A stretch of DNA of 64,000 nucleotides, from NCBI RefSeq assembly GCF_018861755.1, contig NZ_JAHLEF010000001.1, forward strand, positions 124,001 to 188,000, in the 5' to 3' direction. Below are positions 44,345 to 56,549 of this stretch, one piece after another (the stretch's first letter is position 1; every line of letters begins with the position of its first letter). Source of the stretch: Clostridium sp. CF012. Lineage in GTDB: Bacteria; Bacillota; Clostridia; Clostridiales; Clostridiaceae. The notes below the pieces were generated by a model, which ran no database searches, was not told where the DNA came from, and was given only the letters and a program-made list of their open reading frames with translations. The translations under genes and the position numbers were made by a program.

Positions 44345-46420
44345 TTAAACTAATTTTGGTTTTACTTCTTCCATTATGAATGCTTCGATAATGTCGCCTT
44401 CTTTAAGGTCATTGAATTTTTCTACACTTAATCCACACTCATATCCTGCAGCAACCTCTTTTGCATCATCTTTAAATCTCTTCAATGACGCCAGCGTTGA
44501 TTCAGTTATTACTATTCCATTTCTAAGCACACGTACACTACTATTTCTTGTAACCTTACCTGTTAATACATAAGACCCCGCTATTGTTCCTACACTTGAA
44601 ACTTTATATATTTGTCTTATTTCAACTCTACCTAAAACAACTTCTTTAAATACAGGATCTAGCATGCCGACCATTGCAGCTTTTATATCATCAAGCGCAT
44701 CGTAAATTATTCTATAAGTTTTAATTTCTACCTTCTCTTTTTCACCAACTATCACAGCATTATTATCTGGTCTTACATTAAACCCTATAATTATTGCATT
44801 TGAAGCCGCTGCAAGTGTAACATCTGTTTCTGTAATAGCTCCAACTCCAGAATGTATAACTCTTACTTTAACATTATCAGTAGATAGTTTTTCAAGAGAT
44901 TGGCGTACAGCTTCTACAGATCCTTGAACGTCAGCTTTTACAATAACGCCAAGCTCTTTAACAGATCCCTCTTGTATTTGACTATATAGATTTTCCATTG
45001 AAACTCTATTACTAGATTGAAAATGTTCTTCTCTTGATTTTGCTTTTCTAGTTTCAGCCATATTTCTTGCAGTTTTCTCATCTTTAACTACATTAAATCT
45101 GTCTCCAGCTGCTGGCACTTCAGATAATCCGAGTATTTCTACTGGTATAGAAGGCCCTGCAGTTTTTATTTTGTTACCCTTATCATCAAACATTGCTCTT
45201 ATTCTTCCATAAGTTGAACCAACTATTATAGAGTCCCCAGTATTTAGCGTACCATTCTGTACGAGAAGAGTAGCAAGTGGTCCTCTACCTTTATCAAGTT
45301 TTGCCTCAATTACAGTTCCTTTTGCACTTCTGTCTGGGTTTGCTTTTAGTTCTAACATTTCTGCTGTAATAAGTACCATTTCAAGAAGTGTATCTATACC
45401 CTCTTTAGTATGAGCTGAAACTGGAACGCAAATTGTGTCTCCACCCCAATCTTCAGATACAAGACCATATTCTGTTAATTCTTGCTTAACTTTATCAATA
45501 TTAGCTCCTGGTCTATCTATCTTGTTTATAGCTACTATCATTGGTACCTTAGCAGCCTTACAGTGATTTATAGCTTCTGCCGTTTGTGGCATAATACCAT
45601 CATCTGCAGCTACAACAAGTATAACTATATCTGTTATTTGGGCACCTCTAGCTCTCATTGCAGTGAAAGCTTCATGTCCTGGTGTATCTAAAAATGTGAT
45701 TTTTTCTCCATTAATATTAACTGTGTAGGCACCAATGTGCTGCGTGATTCCGCCCGCCTCTGTTTCAGTTACCTTAGCTTTTCTAATACAATCAAGTAGT
45801 GATGTCTTACCATGATCAACGTGGCCCATAACTGTTACAACAGCTGGTTTTTTAGCTGTTGCTAAATCAGCTTCAATAACTTCCACTTCTTCAACGTCAG
45901 CAAGTTTGCCTTCTTCTGCGTCTTTGAGTACTGCAAGTGCACCATATTTTTCAATTACTTTTTCTGCTGTAGCAAAATCAATTTCTTGGTTCATTCCAGC
46001 CATAACGCCTATGAAAATAAGTTGTTTTATTACTTCAACATAAGGTCTCTTTAGCGTGTCAGCTAAGTCTTTAACTGTAATTGACGCTTCAATTACTACA
46101 ACCTCATCATCTATTGCTTCAACACCATTGTTACCATTTCCAAGCTCATCTCTACCTTTTCTACCTCTTTTTCTAATAACAACTTTGTTAGCATCTTCAT
46201 TAGCTATATTTTCATAATGCTCTACTGTTTCATTTTTTTCATCTTTAAGTCCTGAATTTTCGTCACTATACAGTTCCTTTATTAACTCAGCATCCTCTTC
46301 CTCAATCACACTCATATGATTTTTCGCTTTTATACTAAACTCCTCGAATAGTACATTAATTAATTCTTTGCTTGACACCTCTAACTCTTTTGCTAATTCA
46401 TATATTCTGACTTTTGCCAA
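44345..46420 (-). CDS. infB: Translation initiation factor IF-2
   Basis: A GTPase that brings initiator tRNA to the 30S subunit. The N-terminal IF2N domain ([17 protein letters not shown]) is followed by a short charged linker, a second IF2N ([21 protein letters not shown]), the G domain with [20 protein letters not shown] and NKID, and C-terminal domains II-IV. About 691 residues, on the short side because the linker is small. The likely start is the TTG at 46418-46420, 8 nt after GGGGGTG; a GTG three codons earlier abuts that sequence. Confidence 0.97.
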   Translation of the reverse strand: MAKVRIYELAKELEVSSKELINVLFEEFSIKAKNHMSVIEEEDAELIKELYSDENSGLKDEKNETVEHYENIANEDANKVVIRKRGRKGRDELGNGNNGVEAIDDEVVVIEASITVKDLADTLKRPYVEVIKQLIFIGVMAGMNQEIDFATAEKVIEKYGALAVLKDAEEGKLADVEEVEVIEADLATAKKPAVVTVMGHVDHGKTSLLDCIRKAKVTETEAGGITQHIGAYTVNINGEKITFLDTPGHEAFTAMRARGAQITDIVILVVAADDGIMPQTAEAINHCKAAKVPMIVAINKIDRPGANIDKVKQELTEYGLVSEDWGGDTICVPVSAHTKEGIDTLLEMVLITAEMLELKANPDRSAKGTVIEAKLDKGRGPLATLLVQNGTLNTGDSIIVGSTYGRIRAMFDDKGNKIKTAGPSIPVEILGLSEVPAAGDRFNVVKDEKTARNMAETRKAKSREEHFQSSNRVSMENLYSQIQEGSVKELGVIVKADVQGSVEAVRQSLEKLSTDNVKVRVIHSGVGAITETDVTLAAASNAIIIGFNVRPDNNAVIVGEKEKVEIKTYRIIYDALDDIKAAMVGMLDPVFKEVVLGRVEIRQIYKVSSVGTIAGSYVLTGKVTRNSSVRVLRNGIVITESTLASLKRFKDDAKEVAAGYECGLSVEKFNDLKEGDIIEAFIMEEVKPKLV

Positions 46421-46443
46421 ATCATTCACCCCCGAAATTTAAT

Positions 46444-46815
46444 TTAATCATTTTCTTCATTTTCTTCATTTTTTTCATTGTTTTTAATTTCTTCATTGTT
46501 TTTATTTTCTTCGTATTCATTCCATAAACTTAGTAGCTTATCGCTCATTTTTTTATCACTTACACACAAAACATTAATTTCTGCTCTGCCTAAACACTTA
46601 CCTAAAACCTCATTGGATACACCTTCTATAAAGGGTATATTATTTTTAACACTAAATCTTTTAAATTTATCTTTAGTATTTGTGGAACTTTCCTCAGACA
46701 GTATTATAAGAGTTCCTCTTCTATGTGACAGCGCATCTTCACATTGATTGTAACCTTCAATAAGTTTACCTGCCTTTTTAGTTAAACCTAAAAATTGAAA
46801 AAATTTATTATTCAT
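46444..46815 (-). CDS. L7Ae-family RNA-binding protein YlxQ
   Basis: A small kink-turn-binding protein of the YlxQ family, found between rnpM and infB in Firmicutes. The core of about 95 residues has FLGLTKKAGKLIEGYNQCEDAL and LIILSEESSTNTKDKF. It ends in a low-complexity tail of about 25 Glu, Asn and Lys residues. RNA target unknown. It overlaps the upstream gene by 8 nt. Confidence 0.9.
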   Translation of the reverse strand: MNNKFFQFLGLTKKAGKLIEGYNQCEDALSHRRGTLIILSEESSTNTKDKFKRFSVKNNIPFIEGVSNEVLGKCLGRAEINVLCVSDKKMSDKLLSLWNEYEENKNNEEIKNNEKNEENEEND

Positions 46816-47092
46816 GATTTATCTCGCCTTCAGGATTTATTTCGTCCTTAAGCCTGCCATAAATTTCTTCACTTATTTTTCCGCCTAAGTTTCGCTCTAA
46901 TCTTTTTGTCTTAAAGGATTTTTCAAAGCATTCTATATTTTTACAAATATATGCACCTCTACCTGGCTTTTTCCCGGATAAATCTATAGAAATTTCTCCT
47001 TCTTTGCTTCGAACTATACGTAATAACTCTTTTTTACATTTCATTTCCATACAACCTGTACACATGCGCTGAGGTATTTTTTTAACTTTCAT
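46808..47092 (-). CDS. rnpM: YlxR-family protein, RNase P modulator RnpM
   Basis: A 94-residue protein of the YlxR family with RMCTGCMEMKCKKELLRIVR and the conserved GRGAYIC followed by a CFEKSFKTKRLERNLG region. YlxR of Bacillus was reported to bind and modulate RNase P. It lies between nusA and ylxQ as in other Firmicutes and overlaps ylxQ by 8 nt. Confidence 0.93.
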   Translation of the reverse strand: MKVKKIPQRMCTGCMEMKCKKELLRIVRSKEGEISIDLSGKKPGRGAYICKNIECFEKSFKTKRLERNLGGKISEEIYGRLKDEINPEGEINHE

Positions 47093-47103
47093 AAAGCTAT
47101 CAC

Positions 47104-48219
47104 CTACTCCTCAGTAATGGTTTGGATTACTTTATTTTCAATAGTTTCCACTGTTTCCACTGTTTCCATCATATATTGGGCTTGAGTTCTACTTTTAATG
47201 TCAATTTTCCAGCCTGTGAGTCTTGCTGCCAACCTAACATTTTGGCCTTCTTTTCCAATAGCTAGTGATAATTGATTATCTTCCACAATGACCTTTGCAG
47301 ATTTAGAAGCTTCTTCAACTACTACATTCAATACCTTTGCAGGGCTTAAGGCATTTGAAATATACTCTTCAGATTTCTTGCTCCATTTTATAATATCAAT
47401 TTTTTCATTTCTTAATTCATTAACTATATTTTGAACTCTAATACCCTTTGGTCCAACACAAGCTCCCATAGCATCAACATTTTCATCATTTGAATATACT
47501 GCGATTTTAGTTCTTGAACCTGCTTCTCTTGATATGCTTTTTATTTCAACAACTCCACCAAAAACTTCTGGCACCTCGAGTTCAAATAAACGTTTTACAA
47601 GACCTGGATGAGTTCTTGATACTCCTACTTGAGCACCTTTAGTAGTATTTTTAACTTCAACAATATATAGTTTTAGTTTTTCGTTAAAATTATATTCCTC
47701 ACCTGGCATTTGCTCATTAGCTCCAAGAACAGCTTCAATCTTACCCAAATCTATAAATACATTGCCTCTATCTTTTCTTATAACACTTCCTGTAATAATG
47801 TCAAATTCCTTGGTAATAAATTCATTGTAGATAATATTTCTTTCTGCTTCTTTAATTCTCTGAATAACTACTTGCTTTGCAGATTGTGCAGCTATTCTTC
47901 CAAATTTTCTTGGAGTAACTTCAATATCAACAATGTCATCAATTTGATATCTAGGACTATATTCTTTAGCTTCTTCGAGTGATATTTCATTAACTTCTTC
48001 AACCACTTCTTCTACAACTACTTTTTGGCCATAGACATGTATTTCACCTGTTTCTCTATTCATTGATACTTTTACATTTTGGCTATTGCTGGATAGAGTA
48101 GCATAATTTTTCTTATATGCCGCAACTAATGCATCTTCAATAGTTTGAAATAGTAAATCTTCACTGATTCCCTTTTGATCTACAATTTCTCTCAATGCTT
48201 CAATAAATTCCTGATTCAT
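47104..48219 (-). CDS. nusA: Transcription termination/antitermination protein NusA
   Basis: Binds RNA polymerase and nascent RNA. In 371 residues: the N-terminal polymerase-binding domain (about 1-125), S1 domain (about 135-200, TGSVIRKDRGNVFIDLGKIEAVL) and two KH domains (about 205-345, DAMGACVGPKGIRVQNIVNEL and AIGKEGQNVRLAARLTGWKIDI). It lacks the C-terminal acidic repeats of proteobacterial NusA, as is normal in Firmicutes. 13 bp after rimP. Confidence 0.97.
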   Translation of the reverse strand: MNQEFIEALREIVDQKGISEDLLFQTIEDALVAAYKKNYATLSSNSQNVKVSMNRETGEIHVYGQKVVVEEVVEEVNEISLEEAKEYSPRYQIDDIVDIEVTPRKFGRIAAQSAKQVVIQRIKEAERNIIYNEFITKEFDIITGSVIRKDRGNVFIDLGKIEAVLGANEQMPGEEYNFNEKLKLYIVEVKNTTKGAQVGVSRTHPGLVKRLFELEVPEVFGGVVEIKSISREAGSRTKIAVYSNDENVDAMGACVGPKGIRVQNIVNELRNEKIDIIKWSKKSEEYISNALSPAKVLNVVVEEASKSAKVIVEDNQLSLAIGKEGQNVRLAARLTGWKIDIKSRTQAQYMMETVETVETIENKVIQTITEE

Positions 48220-48232
48220 TTTAACATCCTCC

Positions 48233-48694
48233 TTACAGCACTGGTTTCAAATTCACAATGGAAATCTTTTCTTTAGGAATAGATATATTATTCCCCTCAT
48301 ATTGAATTTCTATTTGCATATCAGAAAATCCTAATAAATTGCCCTCATATTTTTTCTTGCCCTCATATAGACTATTTAAATTAACCAATACATTCTGGCC
48401 AATGTATTTTTCCAGATGATTATCATTATATAGTGTTCTCTCTATTCCTGGAGAGGAGACTTCTAAACAGTAACTATCAGTTATTGGGTCTTCTACATCT
48501 AATATTTCACTTGTGGCTCTGCTGACTTTTTCGCAATCTTCTAAAGATATTCCATTTTCACTATCTATATAAATTCTCAGAAAATTTTCTCCTGCTTCTT
48601 TTATGAACTCTATATGATATAATTCAACATTATTTTTTTCTGCTATTGGCTCAGTTATTTTTCTGAGCTTTTGTATCAAGGTATCATTTTTCAT
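48233..48694 (-). CDS. rimP: Ribosome maturation factor RimP
   Basis: A 153-residue factor for 30S maturation. The signature LRIYIDSENGISLEDCEKVSRATSEILDVEDPI followed by YCLEVSSPGIERTL is complete. It opens the rimP-nusA-rnpM-ylxQ-infB-rbfA-nrnA-truB-ribF operon, downstream of two polC terminator hairpins, so the operon promoter probably lies at 48700-48760; I did not find a clear one. Confidence 0.96.
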   Translation of the reverse strand: MKNDTLIQKLRKITEPIAEKNNVELYHIEFIKEAGENFLRIYIDSENGISLEDCEKVSRATSEILDVEDPITDSYCLEVSSPGIERTLYNDNHLEKYIGQNVLVNLNSLYEGKKKYEGNLLGFSDMQIEIQYEGNNISIPKEKISIVNLKPVL

Positions 48695-48761
48695 TTTAGC
48701 ACCCTCCTTTTATTTATATTTTCTACATTTATTAACATAATTAATCATAATATTATAATTA

Positions 48762-48816
48762 AAACGCAACCATGAGTTGCGTTTCAATAAATAGAGAGTA
48801 GGCGGGCCTACTCTCT
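48762..48816 (-). terminator. Tandem terminator hairpins downstream of polC
   Basis: Two perfect hairpins in a row. The first has 11-bp arms (48793-48803 with 48806-48816; with strict pairing its loop is 2 nt, so the top pairs probably open). The second has 9-bp arms (48762-48770 with 48776-48784) and a U-rich tail on the minus strand. Together they separate polC from the rimP operon. Confidence 0.8.
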
Positions 48817-48897
48817 TACAATAAAATTATCAGCGATAACCAATATATATTATTCTATCATATAAAATTTGCTATTTCAAGAGCTAATTATATTTCG

Positions 48898-51800
48898 CTA
48901 AAAAAACGACAACTGATTTGTCTCAGGTAGCCCCTTTAAGCATCCATGATTCGCTAATGCTTCAACTACTGTTTTGGAAATTTTGCAACGTGTTCTCAAA
49001 TCTTCTTTTGAAATGAACTCACCTTGATCTCTTAAGGCAACTATGCTTTTAGCAGCATTTTCACCTACACCCTCAAGTCCGTTTAGTGGTGGTCTTATTG
49101 CATCCTCTTCAATTTTAAATTTAACCGCATCAGATTTGTAAAGATCCACATTTAATAGTTTAATTCCTCTTTTAAACATTTCATAAGATAACTCAAGGGT
49201 TGTTAGAAGTCCTTTTTCTTTCGTTCCTATATCATTACCCAGAGCCGTTAGTTCACCCATTTTAAGTTTTATAGCACTCTCACCTTTAGAAATCAAATCA
49301 GCATCAAAGTCATCTGCTCTTATTGTAAAGTAAGTCGCATAGTATTCCTTAGGATAATATACCTTATGGTAGGCTATTCTTACCGCCATCATTACATAGG
49401 CTACTGCATGACCTTTAGGAAACATATACTTTATTTTTTTACAGGATTCTATATACCAATCAGGCACATCGTGTTCTCTCATTATCTTCTCGTCATCTTC
49501 CTTTAGGCCCTTACCTTTTCTTACACTTTCCATTATAGTAAAAGCAGTTTTAGGCGGAAGTTCCTTTTGCATTAGATATACCATTATATCATCTCTTGTA
49601 GAAATACAATCTTTTAATGTGGTAAATCCTTCTTTAATATAATATTGTGCATTATTAATCCATACATCCGTACCATGAGATAAACCTGAGATTCTAACAA
49701 GGTCTGCAAATGATTTGGGCTGAGTATCGAGTAGCATCTGTCTAACGAATTTTGTGCCAAACTCCGGAAGACCATAACTTCCTACTTCACAACCCAGTTC
49801 TTTAATGGTGAGACCCAATGCTTTGGGTGACGTAAATAAACTTATAACCTTAGGATCTGATAATGGTATAGTTTTTGGGTCAAGGCCAGTTAAGTCTTGA
49901 AGCATCCTAAGTACTGTAGGGTCATCATGACCAAGTATATCAAGTTTGAGTAGCCTACCACTTATGGAATGGTAATCAAAATGTGTTGTAATAATATCTG
50001 ATGTTGGATCGTCAGCCGGGTGTTGTACTGGACAAAAGTTATATATCTCATTGTCGCTTGGTACAACCATAATTCCACCTGGATGTTGACCTGAGGTCCT
50101 CTTAACACCAGTGCATCCCATGACTAGCCGTTCTATTTCGGCTTGAGGCACCATAGCGTCTTTTTCACCCAAATATTTTTTTACATATCCATAAGCCGTC
50201 TTGTCGGCAATTGTTCCAATGGTTCCAGCCTTAAAAGTATGCCCTTTTCCAAATAGCACCTCTGTATACCTATGGATATCTGCTTGATTATCTCCTGAAA
50301 AATTCAAATCTATATCTGGCTCTTTATCTCCTTCAAAGCCTAAAAATGTTTCAAAGGGTATATCATGCCCATCTTTCATATACTGTGCGCCGCAACTCGG
50401 ACACACTTTTTCAGGCAAATCAGCACCTGAACCAATAGATCCATCTAAAAAGAATTCACTCTTTTTACAACTCGGACATACATAATGAGGTGGAAGACCG
50501 TTTACTTCTGTTATATTAGACATATTGGCTACAAAGGAAGATCCAACTGAGCCCCTCGAGCCTACTAAATAACCGTCAGCAAGGGACTTGGCTACTAATT
50601 TCTCAGCTATTAGATAGAGTACAGCATATCCATTATTTATAATAGAGTTTAATTCCTTGTCCAATCTTTTTTGGACTACTTCTGGTAAGTTATCCCCATA
50701 TATTGAATGGACCTTATCCAAGGTCATCTTGCGAATTTCCTCTTCTGCACCTGGTATTTTAGGTGGAAAAGTTCCATCTGGTATTGGTTTTATAACTTCT
50801 ATAAGTTCAGCAATTTTGTTTGGACTTACAATTACCACTTCCCTGCATTTTTTCTCTCCTAAATATGCAAATTCCTTTAACATCTCATTAGTTGTTTTAA
50901 AATATAGAGGTGGTTGGTCATCTGCATCTGAAAAACCTTTACCAGCCATCAAAATTCTTCTAAACACTTCATCAGAGGCGTCTAAAAAGTGCACATCTCC
51001 AGTGGCAACTACCGGTAAATTATTTTTTTCTCCTAAGGCACATATTTTTTTATTAATATCCATTAATTCATTTTCATCTTTTACCATGCCATTTTTAATC
51101 AAGAATTTATTATTTAGGAGAGGTTGTATTTCTAAATAGTCATAAAACTTTACAATACTTGTAATTTCCTCTTCCGATTTTCCTTGAAGTACTTCTTTGT
51201 ATACTTGCCCAGCTTCACAGGCGGACCCAACTATAAGACCCTCCCTGTACTTTTCAATTAATGTTTTAGGAAGTCTAGGTCTTCTATGAAAATATTCTAA
51301 ATTTGAAATTGAAATAAGTTTATAAAGATTTTTAAGACCTATTAGATTTTTCACCAAAATAATCACATGATAAGTATTTGCCTTTTTTATATCGAAATCG
51401 CCTAAATATTTCTTATTTAATGTATCTAAATCTAAGATATCTTTTTCTTTTAACAAACCAAAGCAATGTAACAGTATATCTGCGGTAGCTTTTGCATCGT
51501 CTACAGCTCTATGATGATTTTCTAGTGAAATACCTAGATGCTTAGCCACTGTGCTGAGCTTAAAGCGTTTAAGATTTGGGAGTAAAAACTTTGCTAGTGG
51601 AATTGTATCCATAATTGCATTTTCAAACACGAGCCCTAACCTCTGTGAATTTTTTATAATAAAAGCTGTATCAAAAGCAGCATTATGAGCTACCACAACG
51701 CTACCGTGCACAAAGTCTAAAAACCTAGGAAGTATTTCATCAATAGGGTCTGCATCTTCCACCATTTCGTTTGTTATTCCAGTAAGTTCTGTAATCTTAT

Positions 51801-53247
51801 AAGGTATGTCTATTCCCGGATTTACAAATTCATTAAATCGGTCTACTATTTTCCCATTTTCAATTTTAACTGCCCCAATTTCAGTAATTCTATCATTTTC
51901 ACTGGATAGCCCAGTGGTTTCTATATCAAAGACTACAAAACAATCATCTAAATTTTCATTTTTATTATTAATAACAATAGGAATTCCATCATCTACCAGG
52001 TAACCCTCTACCCCATATATAATCTTAATATTATTCTTTTTAGCAGCATCCATTGCTTCAGGAAAAGCTTGCACTACACCATGATCAGTTATTGCTACTG
52101 CGCTGTGTCCCCATTTAGCTGCTCTTTCAATAAGTTTAGAAGTCGGAGTCATGCCATCCATAGCACTCATTTGGGTGTGCATATGAAGTTCAACTCTTTT
52201 CTCCTGAGCATTATCCATTCTTTCTATTTTCTTTAGTTTGACTATATCTCTTGCCATTACAACAACTTCTTTTGCATAGGTATCGTAACTTGCTTCTCCT
52301 CGCACCTTACAATAAAGTCCTACTTTAATTTCTTCCATAATCTTTTCTACATCTTTAGGCTTTGGAAAACATTTTACTGTAATGGAACTTGAGTAATCCG
52401 TAATAAAAAACGTTATAATTATTCTACCAGTTTTTGTCTCTATTATATTTACTTTAAAAATATCACCACAAGCACATACTATACCTGATGTTTCATTTAT
52501 ATCTTTTATTTCTATACTTTCTCCGTTTATATTTCTTCCCATTATGGTGTTTTCATCTGGCATCTCATCTTTTTTATAACCTGGTCTACTATACTTATTT
52601 GATTTATTACCATTTCCATAATCTTTATTTTGACTATTTCCCTGGCTATTACCCTGAGGCTTATCTTTCTTTTCTACGGTTATGTTTTTAATAATTTCAT
52701 TTATTACAGTTTGATTTTCTTTTTCCTTTTCCCCAAAATCCGCTTCCTTAGAAAGTTCACTATTATGTTCTAACTTAACAAGTGAATTAACTCCGAACAT
52801 ATCATTTATGGTGTTTTTTAAAAGAAGTTCTATATTTTTATCTCTTAGAATTTTGCACATAAAGTCATTACCACACTGAATTTTCAGTACGCCATGCTCA
52901 ATTGTCCTAGAAGATTTTAATAAACTATCCTTGCTTGATGGTTGCGTGGTAGCTATTACATTGACAACATCTAACCAAAACTTATCTTTTACATCTTCTA
53001 TCGTGGCATTTGATACATCTTGGTAACAAATTAACTGTATATCTTCAAAACTACTTAACCGTTTTGAAATAATATTTTTGATTAGTAGTGTTTTATAATC
53101 ATCTATATTCTCAAAAGATTTGATTATCACCCTTAATTTGTTGCTTTTTTTAAGGTATTGAACTCGGAGTATCTTAATATCATCTACTAATGTTTGTTCG
53201 TTTGAATCAAAATCGTTTTTTAACATTTCAGCTAGACCTACATTCAT
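48898..53247 (-). CDS. polC: DNA polymerase III alpha subunit, PolC type
   Basis: The main replicative polymerase of Firmicutes with built-in proofreading, 1449 residues. Order: N-terminal domains with a low-complexity Asn/Gly/Ser-rich linker around 200-230, OB fold, PHP domain (from about 350, [14 protein letters not shown]), an inserted DnaQ-type exonuclease ([11 protein letters not shown] to [14 protein letters not shown]), the polymerase core with [11 protein letters not shown], and a four-Cys zinc motif (CPSCKKSEF and CPSCGAQY). It ends TNQLSFF, a beta-clamp-binding type tail. AGGAGG precedes the ATG. It is last in the rpsB-polC superoperon. Confidence 0.98.
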   Translation of the reverse strand: MNVGLAEMLKNDFDSNEQTLVDDIKILRVQYLKKSNKLRVIIKSFENIDDYKTLLIKNIISKRLSSFEDIQLICYQDVSNATIEDVKDKFWLDVVNVIATTQPSSKDSLLKSSRTIEHGVLKIQCGNDFMCKILRDKNIELLLKNTINDMFGVNSLVKLEHNSELSKEADFGEKEKENQTVINEIIKNITVEKKDKPQGNSQGNSQNKDYGNGNKSNKYSRPGYKKDEMPDENTIMGRNINGESIEIKDINETSGIVCACGDIFKVNIIETKTGRIIITFFITDYSSSITVKCFPKPKDVEKIMEEIKVGLYCKVRGEASYDTYAKEVVVMARDIVKLKKIERMDNAQEKRVELHMHTQMSAMDGMTPTSKLIERAAKWGHSAVAITDHGVVQAFPEAMDAAKKNNIKIIYGVEGYLVDDGIPIVINNKNENLDDCFVVFDIETTGLSSENDRITEIGAVKIENGKIVDRFNEFVNPGIDIPYKITELTGITNEMVEDADPIDEILPRFLDFVHGSVVVAHNAAFDTAFIIKNSQRLGLVFENAIMDTIPLAKFLLPNLKRFKLSTVAKHLGISLENHHRAVDDAKATADILLHCFGLLKEKDILDLDTLNKKYLGDFDIKKANTYHVIILVKNLIGLKNLYKLISISNLEYFHRRPRLPKTLIEKYREGLIVGSACEAGQVYKEVLQGKSEEEITSIVKFYDYLEIQPLLNNKFLIKNGMVKDENELMDINKKICALGEKNNLPVVATGDVHFLDASDEVFRRILMAGKGFSDADDQPPLYFKTTNEMLKEFAYLGEKKCREVVIVSPNKIAELIEVIKPIPDGTFPPKIPGAEEEIRKMTLDKVHSIYGDNLPEVVQKRLDKELNSIINNGYAVLYLIAEKLVAKSLADGYLVGSRGSVGSSFVANMSNITEVNGLPPHYVCPSCKKSEFFLDGSIGSGADLPEKVCPSCGAQYMKDGHDIPFETFLGFEGDKEPDIDLNFSGDNQADIHRYTEVLFGKGHTFKAGTIGTIADKTAYGYVKKYLGEKDAMVPQAEIERLVMGCTGVKRTSGQHPGGIMVVPSDNEIYNFCPVQHPADDPTSDIITTHFDYHSISGRLLKLDILGHDDPTVLRMLQDLTGLDPKTIPLSDPKVISLFTSPKALGLTIKELGCEVGSYGLPEFGTKFVRQMLLDTQPKSFADLVRISGLSHGTDVWINNAQYYIKEGFTTLKDCISTRDDIMVYLMQKELPPKTAFTIMESVRKGKGLKEDDEKIMREHDVPDWYIESCKKIKYMFPKGHAVAYVMMAVRIAYHKVYYPKEYYATYFTIRADDFDADLISKGESAIKLKMGELTALGNDIGTKEKGLLTTLELSYEMFKRGIKLLNVDLYKSDAVKFKIEEDAIRPPLNGLEGVGENAAKSIVALRDQGEFISKEDLRTRCKISKTVVEALANHGCLKGLPETNQLSFF

Positions 53248-53271
53248 TAGTATTCCTCCTGATGTGACATT

Positions 53272-54330
53272 TTATAGTTTATCTATCTCGAGGAGAAGTT
53301 CCTCCACTAAATCTTCTTCCTTAACAGTTTTAATTATTTCCCCTTTTTTAAATATAAGACCAATTCCCTTGCCTCCAGCGATGCCAATATCTGCTTCTCT
53401 TGCTTCACCAGGGCCATTTACGGCGCATCCCATTATGGCAATCTTTATATTCTTATGGCAATTTGCGAGTCTTTGCTCTACCTCATTTGCAATTTTTATA
53501 AGATTAATTTGAGTTCTGCCACAAGTAGGGCATGATATAAATTTGATTCCATCATCAATATATCCTAGTGATTTTAAAATTTCTATGCCAACTTTAACCT
53601 CGTCTACTACCTCACCAGTTAGTGATACTCTTACAGTGTCTCCAATTCCCTGAGCTAGTAGTGCTCCAATGCCTACACTTGATTTTATTGTTCCTCTCCA
53701 TGTAGTTCCAGCCTCAGTAACACCTATGTGCAGTGGATAGTCCACCTTGCCTGATATTAATTTATAGCTTTCAATCATCATGACTACATCAGAAGATTTT
53801 ATAGAAATAACTATATCATAGAAATTTAAACTCTCTAATATTTCAACATGCCTTAAGGCACTTTCCACTAGTGCCTGAGCGCATACATGGCCATATTTTT
53901 CAAGAATATCACTTTCTAGTGATCCTGAATTCACGCCAATTCTAATGGGAATACCCTTATCACTGGCTGCCTTTGCAACTAATTTTATTTTATCAATACT
54001 TCCAATATTACCTGGATTAATTCTTAATTTGGATACCCCATTCTCAATAGATTTTAGTGCTAGTCTATAGTCAAAATGAATATCTGCAACTAAGGGTATA
54101 TGGATCCTTTTTACAATCTCTTTAATAGCCTCCGCAGCTTCCATATCCGGAACTGCACATCGTACAATGTCACAACCAGCCTCTTCTAACTGAAGAATTT
54201 GATTTACAGTAGCCTCTACATCTCTTGTATCGGTGTTTGTCATAGACTGCACCGACACCAATGAATCTCCACCTATATATATATTTCCTACTTTAATCTT
54301 TCTAGTTTTTCTAACTCTTTTATCTTTCAT
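53272..54330 (-). CDS. ispG: 4-hydroxy-3-methylbut-2-en-1-yl diphosphate synthase (IspG)
   Basis: Penultimate [4Fe-4S] enzyme of the MEP pathway. About 352 residues with [18 protein letters not shown] at the N-terminus, RINPGNIG, and cluster Cys in SCPTCGRTQ and [10 protein letters not shown] favour the ATG at 54328-54330, nine bases after AGGAG; an ATG three codons earlier directly abuts that site. It sits between rseP and polC, the clostridial replacement for the proS of Bacillus. Confidence 0.96.
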   Translation of the reverse strand: MKDKRVRKTRKIKVGNIYIGGDSLVSVQSMTNTDTRDVEATVNQILQLEEAGCDIVRCAVPDMEAAEAIKEIVKRIHIPLVADIHFDYRLALKSIENGVSKLRINPGNIGSIDKIKLVAKAASDKGIPIRIGVNSGSLESDILEKYGHVCAQALVESALRHVEILESLNFYDIVISIKSSDVVMMIESYKLISGKVDYPLHIGVTEAGTTWRGTIKSSVGIGALLAQGIGDTVRVSLTGEVVDEVKVGIEILKSLGYIDDGIKFISCPTCGRTQINLIKIANEVEQRLANCHKNIKIAIMGCAVNGPGEAREADIGIAGGKGIGLIFKKGEIIKTVKEEDLVEELLLEIDKL

Positions 54331-54342
54331 AGTCTCCATCTC

Positions 54343-55374
54343 CTAAAATTTTAGTGGACTAATTATATCCTTTAAGACTACAAACACCATTAATGCCATT
54401 AAAAGGATAAATCCAATATAATTTACAGCTCCAACTTTCTTATCATCTAATTTTTTACCTGTTATTATTTCAAATAACAGTATAAAAATCCACCCTCCAT
54501 CCAAAGCTGGGAAAGGTATTATGTTTAATATTCCTAGTTGCACACTGAGCATTGCAGTTAACACCATTAAGTTTGTTATTCCAGTTTGTGCAACCATTGT
54601 TGAAATTCTTATTATGCTTATAGGCCCTCCTACATCATTTACTGAAACTTTCCCATGAAATAGGGTTCCCAAAAATACAAAAATTTGTTTTGATGTACTA
54701 ATAGTTTGACTAAATCCATAACTTACAGTTTCGCCAAAATTCATCTTTTTTTGTGTACCACCGATTCCTATCATAAATCTATTTTCTTTCTCATTTTTAA
54801 TGGGCTTCAAGGAAAATGTTTTCACTTTTGAATCTCTCACTATTTCAACATTTACATTTCCCCCTTTAGAAATAGAAATTTCATTTATAAATTGATCCCA
54901 TTTGTTTATACTAACATTATTAACCTTAGTAATCTTGTCTCCAACTTGCATTCCAGCCTTCATGGCTGCACCATTCGGGACTATTTCCCCTATTATGGGT
55001 ATTATATATCCTTGTGAGGCCCCTACAATAGCAAATAAAACCACTGCTAAGATAAAATTCATAATGGCTCCTGCGGAAACTATGCTTAGTTTTTGAAGGG
55101 CAGTTTTATTGTTGAAAGCTCGCGGATCATTGCTTCCTGAATCTTCCCCTTCCATCTTAACATAACCGCCAATAGGAAATGCTTTAATTAAATATTCCGT
55201 TTCTTTTCCTTTTATTCCAAAAAGTTTTGGACCCATTCCTAGTGAAAATTCATGCACTTTTACTCCATTTAGCTTAGCTAGAGCAAAATGACCCAATTCA
55301 TGTATTATAATCAAAAGACTAAATGCTAATATAGCCATAATAAAATATGGTATGTTTGCTATAATATTACTCAT
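54343..55374 (-). CDS. rseP: RIP zinc metalloprotease RseP
   Basis: A site-2 membrane protease that cleaves anti-sigma factors and other membrane peptides within the bilayer. In 343 residues: zinc motif HELGHFALAKL in the first helix (about residues 25-29), a PDZ domain (about 120-190, GAAMKAGMQVGDKITKVNN), and NIIPFPALDGGWI with the third metal ligand Asp in the penultimate helix. It lies between dxr and ispG, as usual. Confidence 0.96.
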   Translation of the reverse strand: MSNIIANIPYFIMAILAFSLLIIIHELGHFALAKLNGVKVHEFSLGMGPKLFGIKGKETEYLIKAFPIGGYVKMEGEDSGSNDPRAFNNKTALQKLSIVSAGAIMNFILAVVLFAIVGASQGYIIPIIGEIVPNGAAMKAGMQVGDKITKVNNVSINKWDQFINEISISKGGNVNVEIVRDSKVKTFSLKPIKNEKENRFMIGIGGTQKKMNFGETVSYGFSQTISTSKQIFVFLGTLFHGKVSVNDVGGPISIIRISTMVAQTGITNLMVLTAMLSVQLGILNIIPFPALDGGWIFILLFEIITGKKLDDKKVGAVNYIGFILLMALMVFVVLKDIISPLKF

Positions 55375-55388
55375 TATAATTCCCCTTC

Positions 55389-56549
55389 CTACCCTTTATC
55401 GTAATTATTTCTTACATATTCCCTTACCTTTAAGTCAATTTCTAAAATTTCTTCTAGACTCGGACTCCTGTGGTGCTCAAATTTATTCATACATTTTTCT
55501 ATAATATATTCTATTTGGAGATATTTTATTTTATAATCTAAAAACAATTCAACAGCTACTTCATTTGCAGCATTCATGATAGCAGGCATATTTCCACCCA
55601 TTTTGCCTGCACTATAAGCCAATTTAAGGCATTTGAAAGTATCCATATCTGGCTTTTCAAAAGTTAAATTACCCATATTGTAAAAATCTAATTTATCAAT
55701 AACCGCGTCATTTCGCTCTGGGTAGTTAATGGCATATTGAATAGGTAATCTCATATCCGTAGCACTTAGTTGCGCTATTACACTTCCATCTATATATTCT
55801 ACCATAGAATGTATTATACTTTGAGGATGAACTACTACTTGTATATCTTCATAATCTACACCAAATAGCCAGTGTGCCTCTATAACCTCTAGTCCTTTAT
55901 TCATAAGTGTTGAGGAATCAATAGATATTTTTTTGCCCATATTCCATTTAGGGTGTTTTAGAGCTTCTTCCGGTTTTATTTCTATTAATTGTTGTTTATT
56001 TTTACCTCTAAATGGACCGCCTGATGCAGTTAGTATTATTTTATTAACATCTTTTAAACTATTTCCTTGAAGACATTGAAAAATCGCACCATGTTCTGAA
56101 TCAACTGGTAAAATATTTACATGATTTTTTTTAGCAGCCTCCATTACAAGGCTTCCTGCTGCCACTAGTGTTTCTTTATTAGCTAAAGCGATATCTTTTC
56201 CAGCATATATAGCTTTTATAGTAGGAACCAGGCCTATCATACCTACAACCGAGGTTACTACAAGATCAACTTCTGCTAGTGTACTTATATAGTTTAGGCC
56301 TTCCAGTCCCTGCAAAATTTCTGTTGAATAATTTTTATCTCTGCAATGTTTTTTAAGTTTTAATGAAGCTTCCATGTCCATCATGGCAACATATTTAGGT
56401 TTAAATTCTTCTATGATGGGCATAATTTTTTCGCAATTTGTATTAGCTGATATTCCTATAATGTCAAAATTATGAATATCATTTCGAATAACATCTAGTG
56501 TTTGAGTTCCTATTGACCCCGTAACTCCTAAAATAGTAACCTTCTTCAT
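55389..56549 (-). CDS. dxr: 1-deoxy-D-xylulose 5-phosphate reductoisomerase
   Basis: Second step of the MEP pathway, NADPH-dependent. The dinucleotide motif [42 protein letters not shown] and [21 protein letters not shown] (metal and substrate ligands) are intact in 386 residues. It is separated from cdsA by 307 bp, a longer gap than elsewhere in this operon. GGAGAG precedes the ATG. Confidence 0.97.
   Translation of the reverse strand: MKKVTILGVTGSIGTQTLDVIRNDIHNFDIIGISANTNCEKIMPIIEEFKPKYVAMMDMEASLKLKKHCRDKNYSTEILQGLEGLNYISTLAEVDLVVTSVVGMIGLVPTIKAIYAGKDIALANKETLVAAGSLVMEAAKKNHVNILPVDSEHGAIFQCLQGNSLKDVNKIILTASGGPFRGKNKQQLIEIKPEEALKHPKWNMGKKISIDSSTLMNKGLEVIEAHWLFGVDYEDIQVVVHPQSIIHSMVEYIDGSVIAQLSATDMRLPIQYAINYPERNDAVIDKLDFYNMGNLTFEKPDMDTFKCLKLAYSAGKMGGNMPAIMNAANEVAVELFLDYKIKYLQIEYIIEKCMNKFEHHRSPSLEEILEIDLKVREYVRNNYDKG

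Noticed and set aside
52488-52691. Plus-strand open frames within polC, pnp, ftsK, infB and the Mrp genes
   Set aside because: They are antisense to long, clearly conserved genes, have no ribosome-binding sites of note and encode low-complexity or residue-biased peptides.
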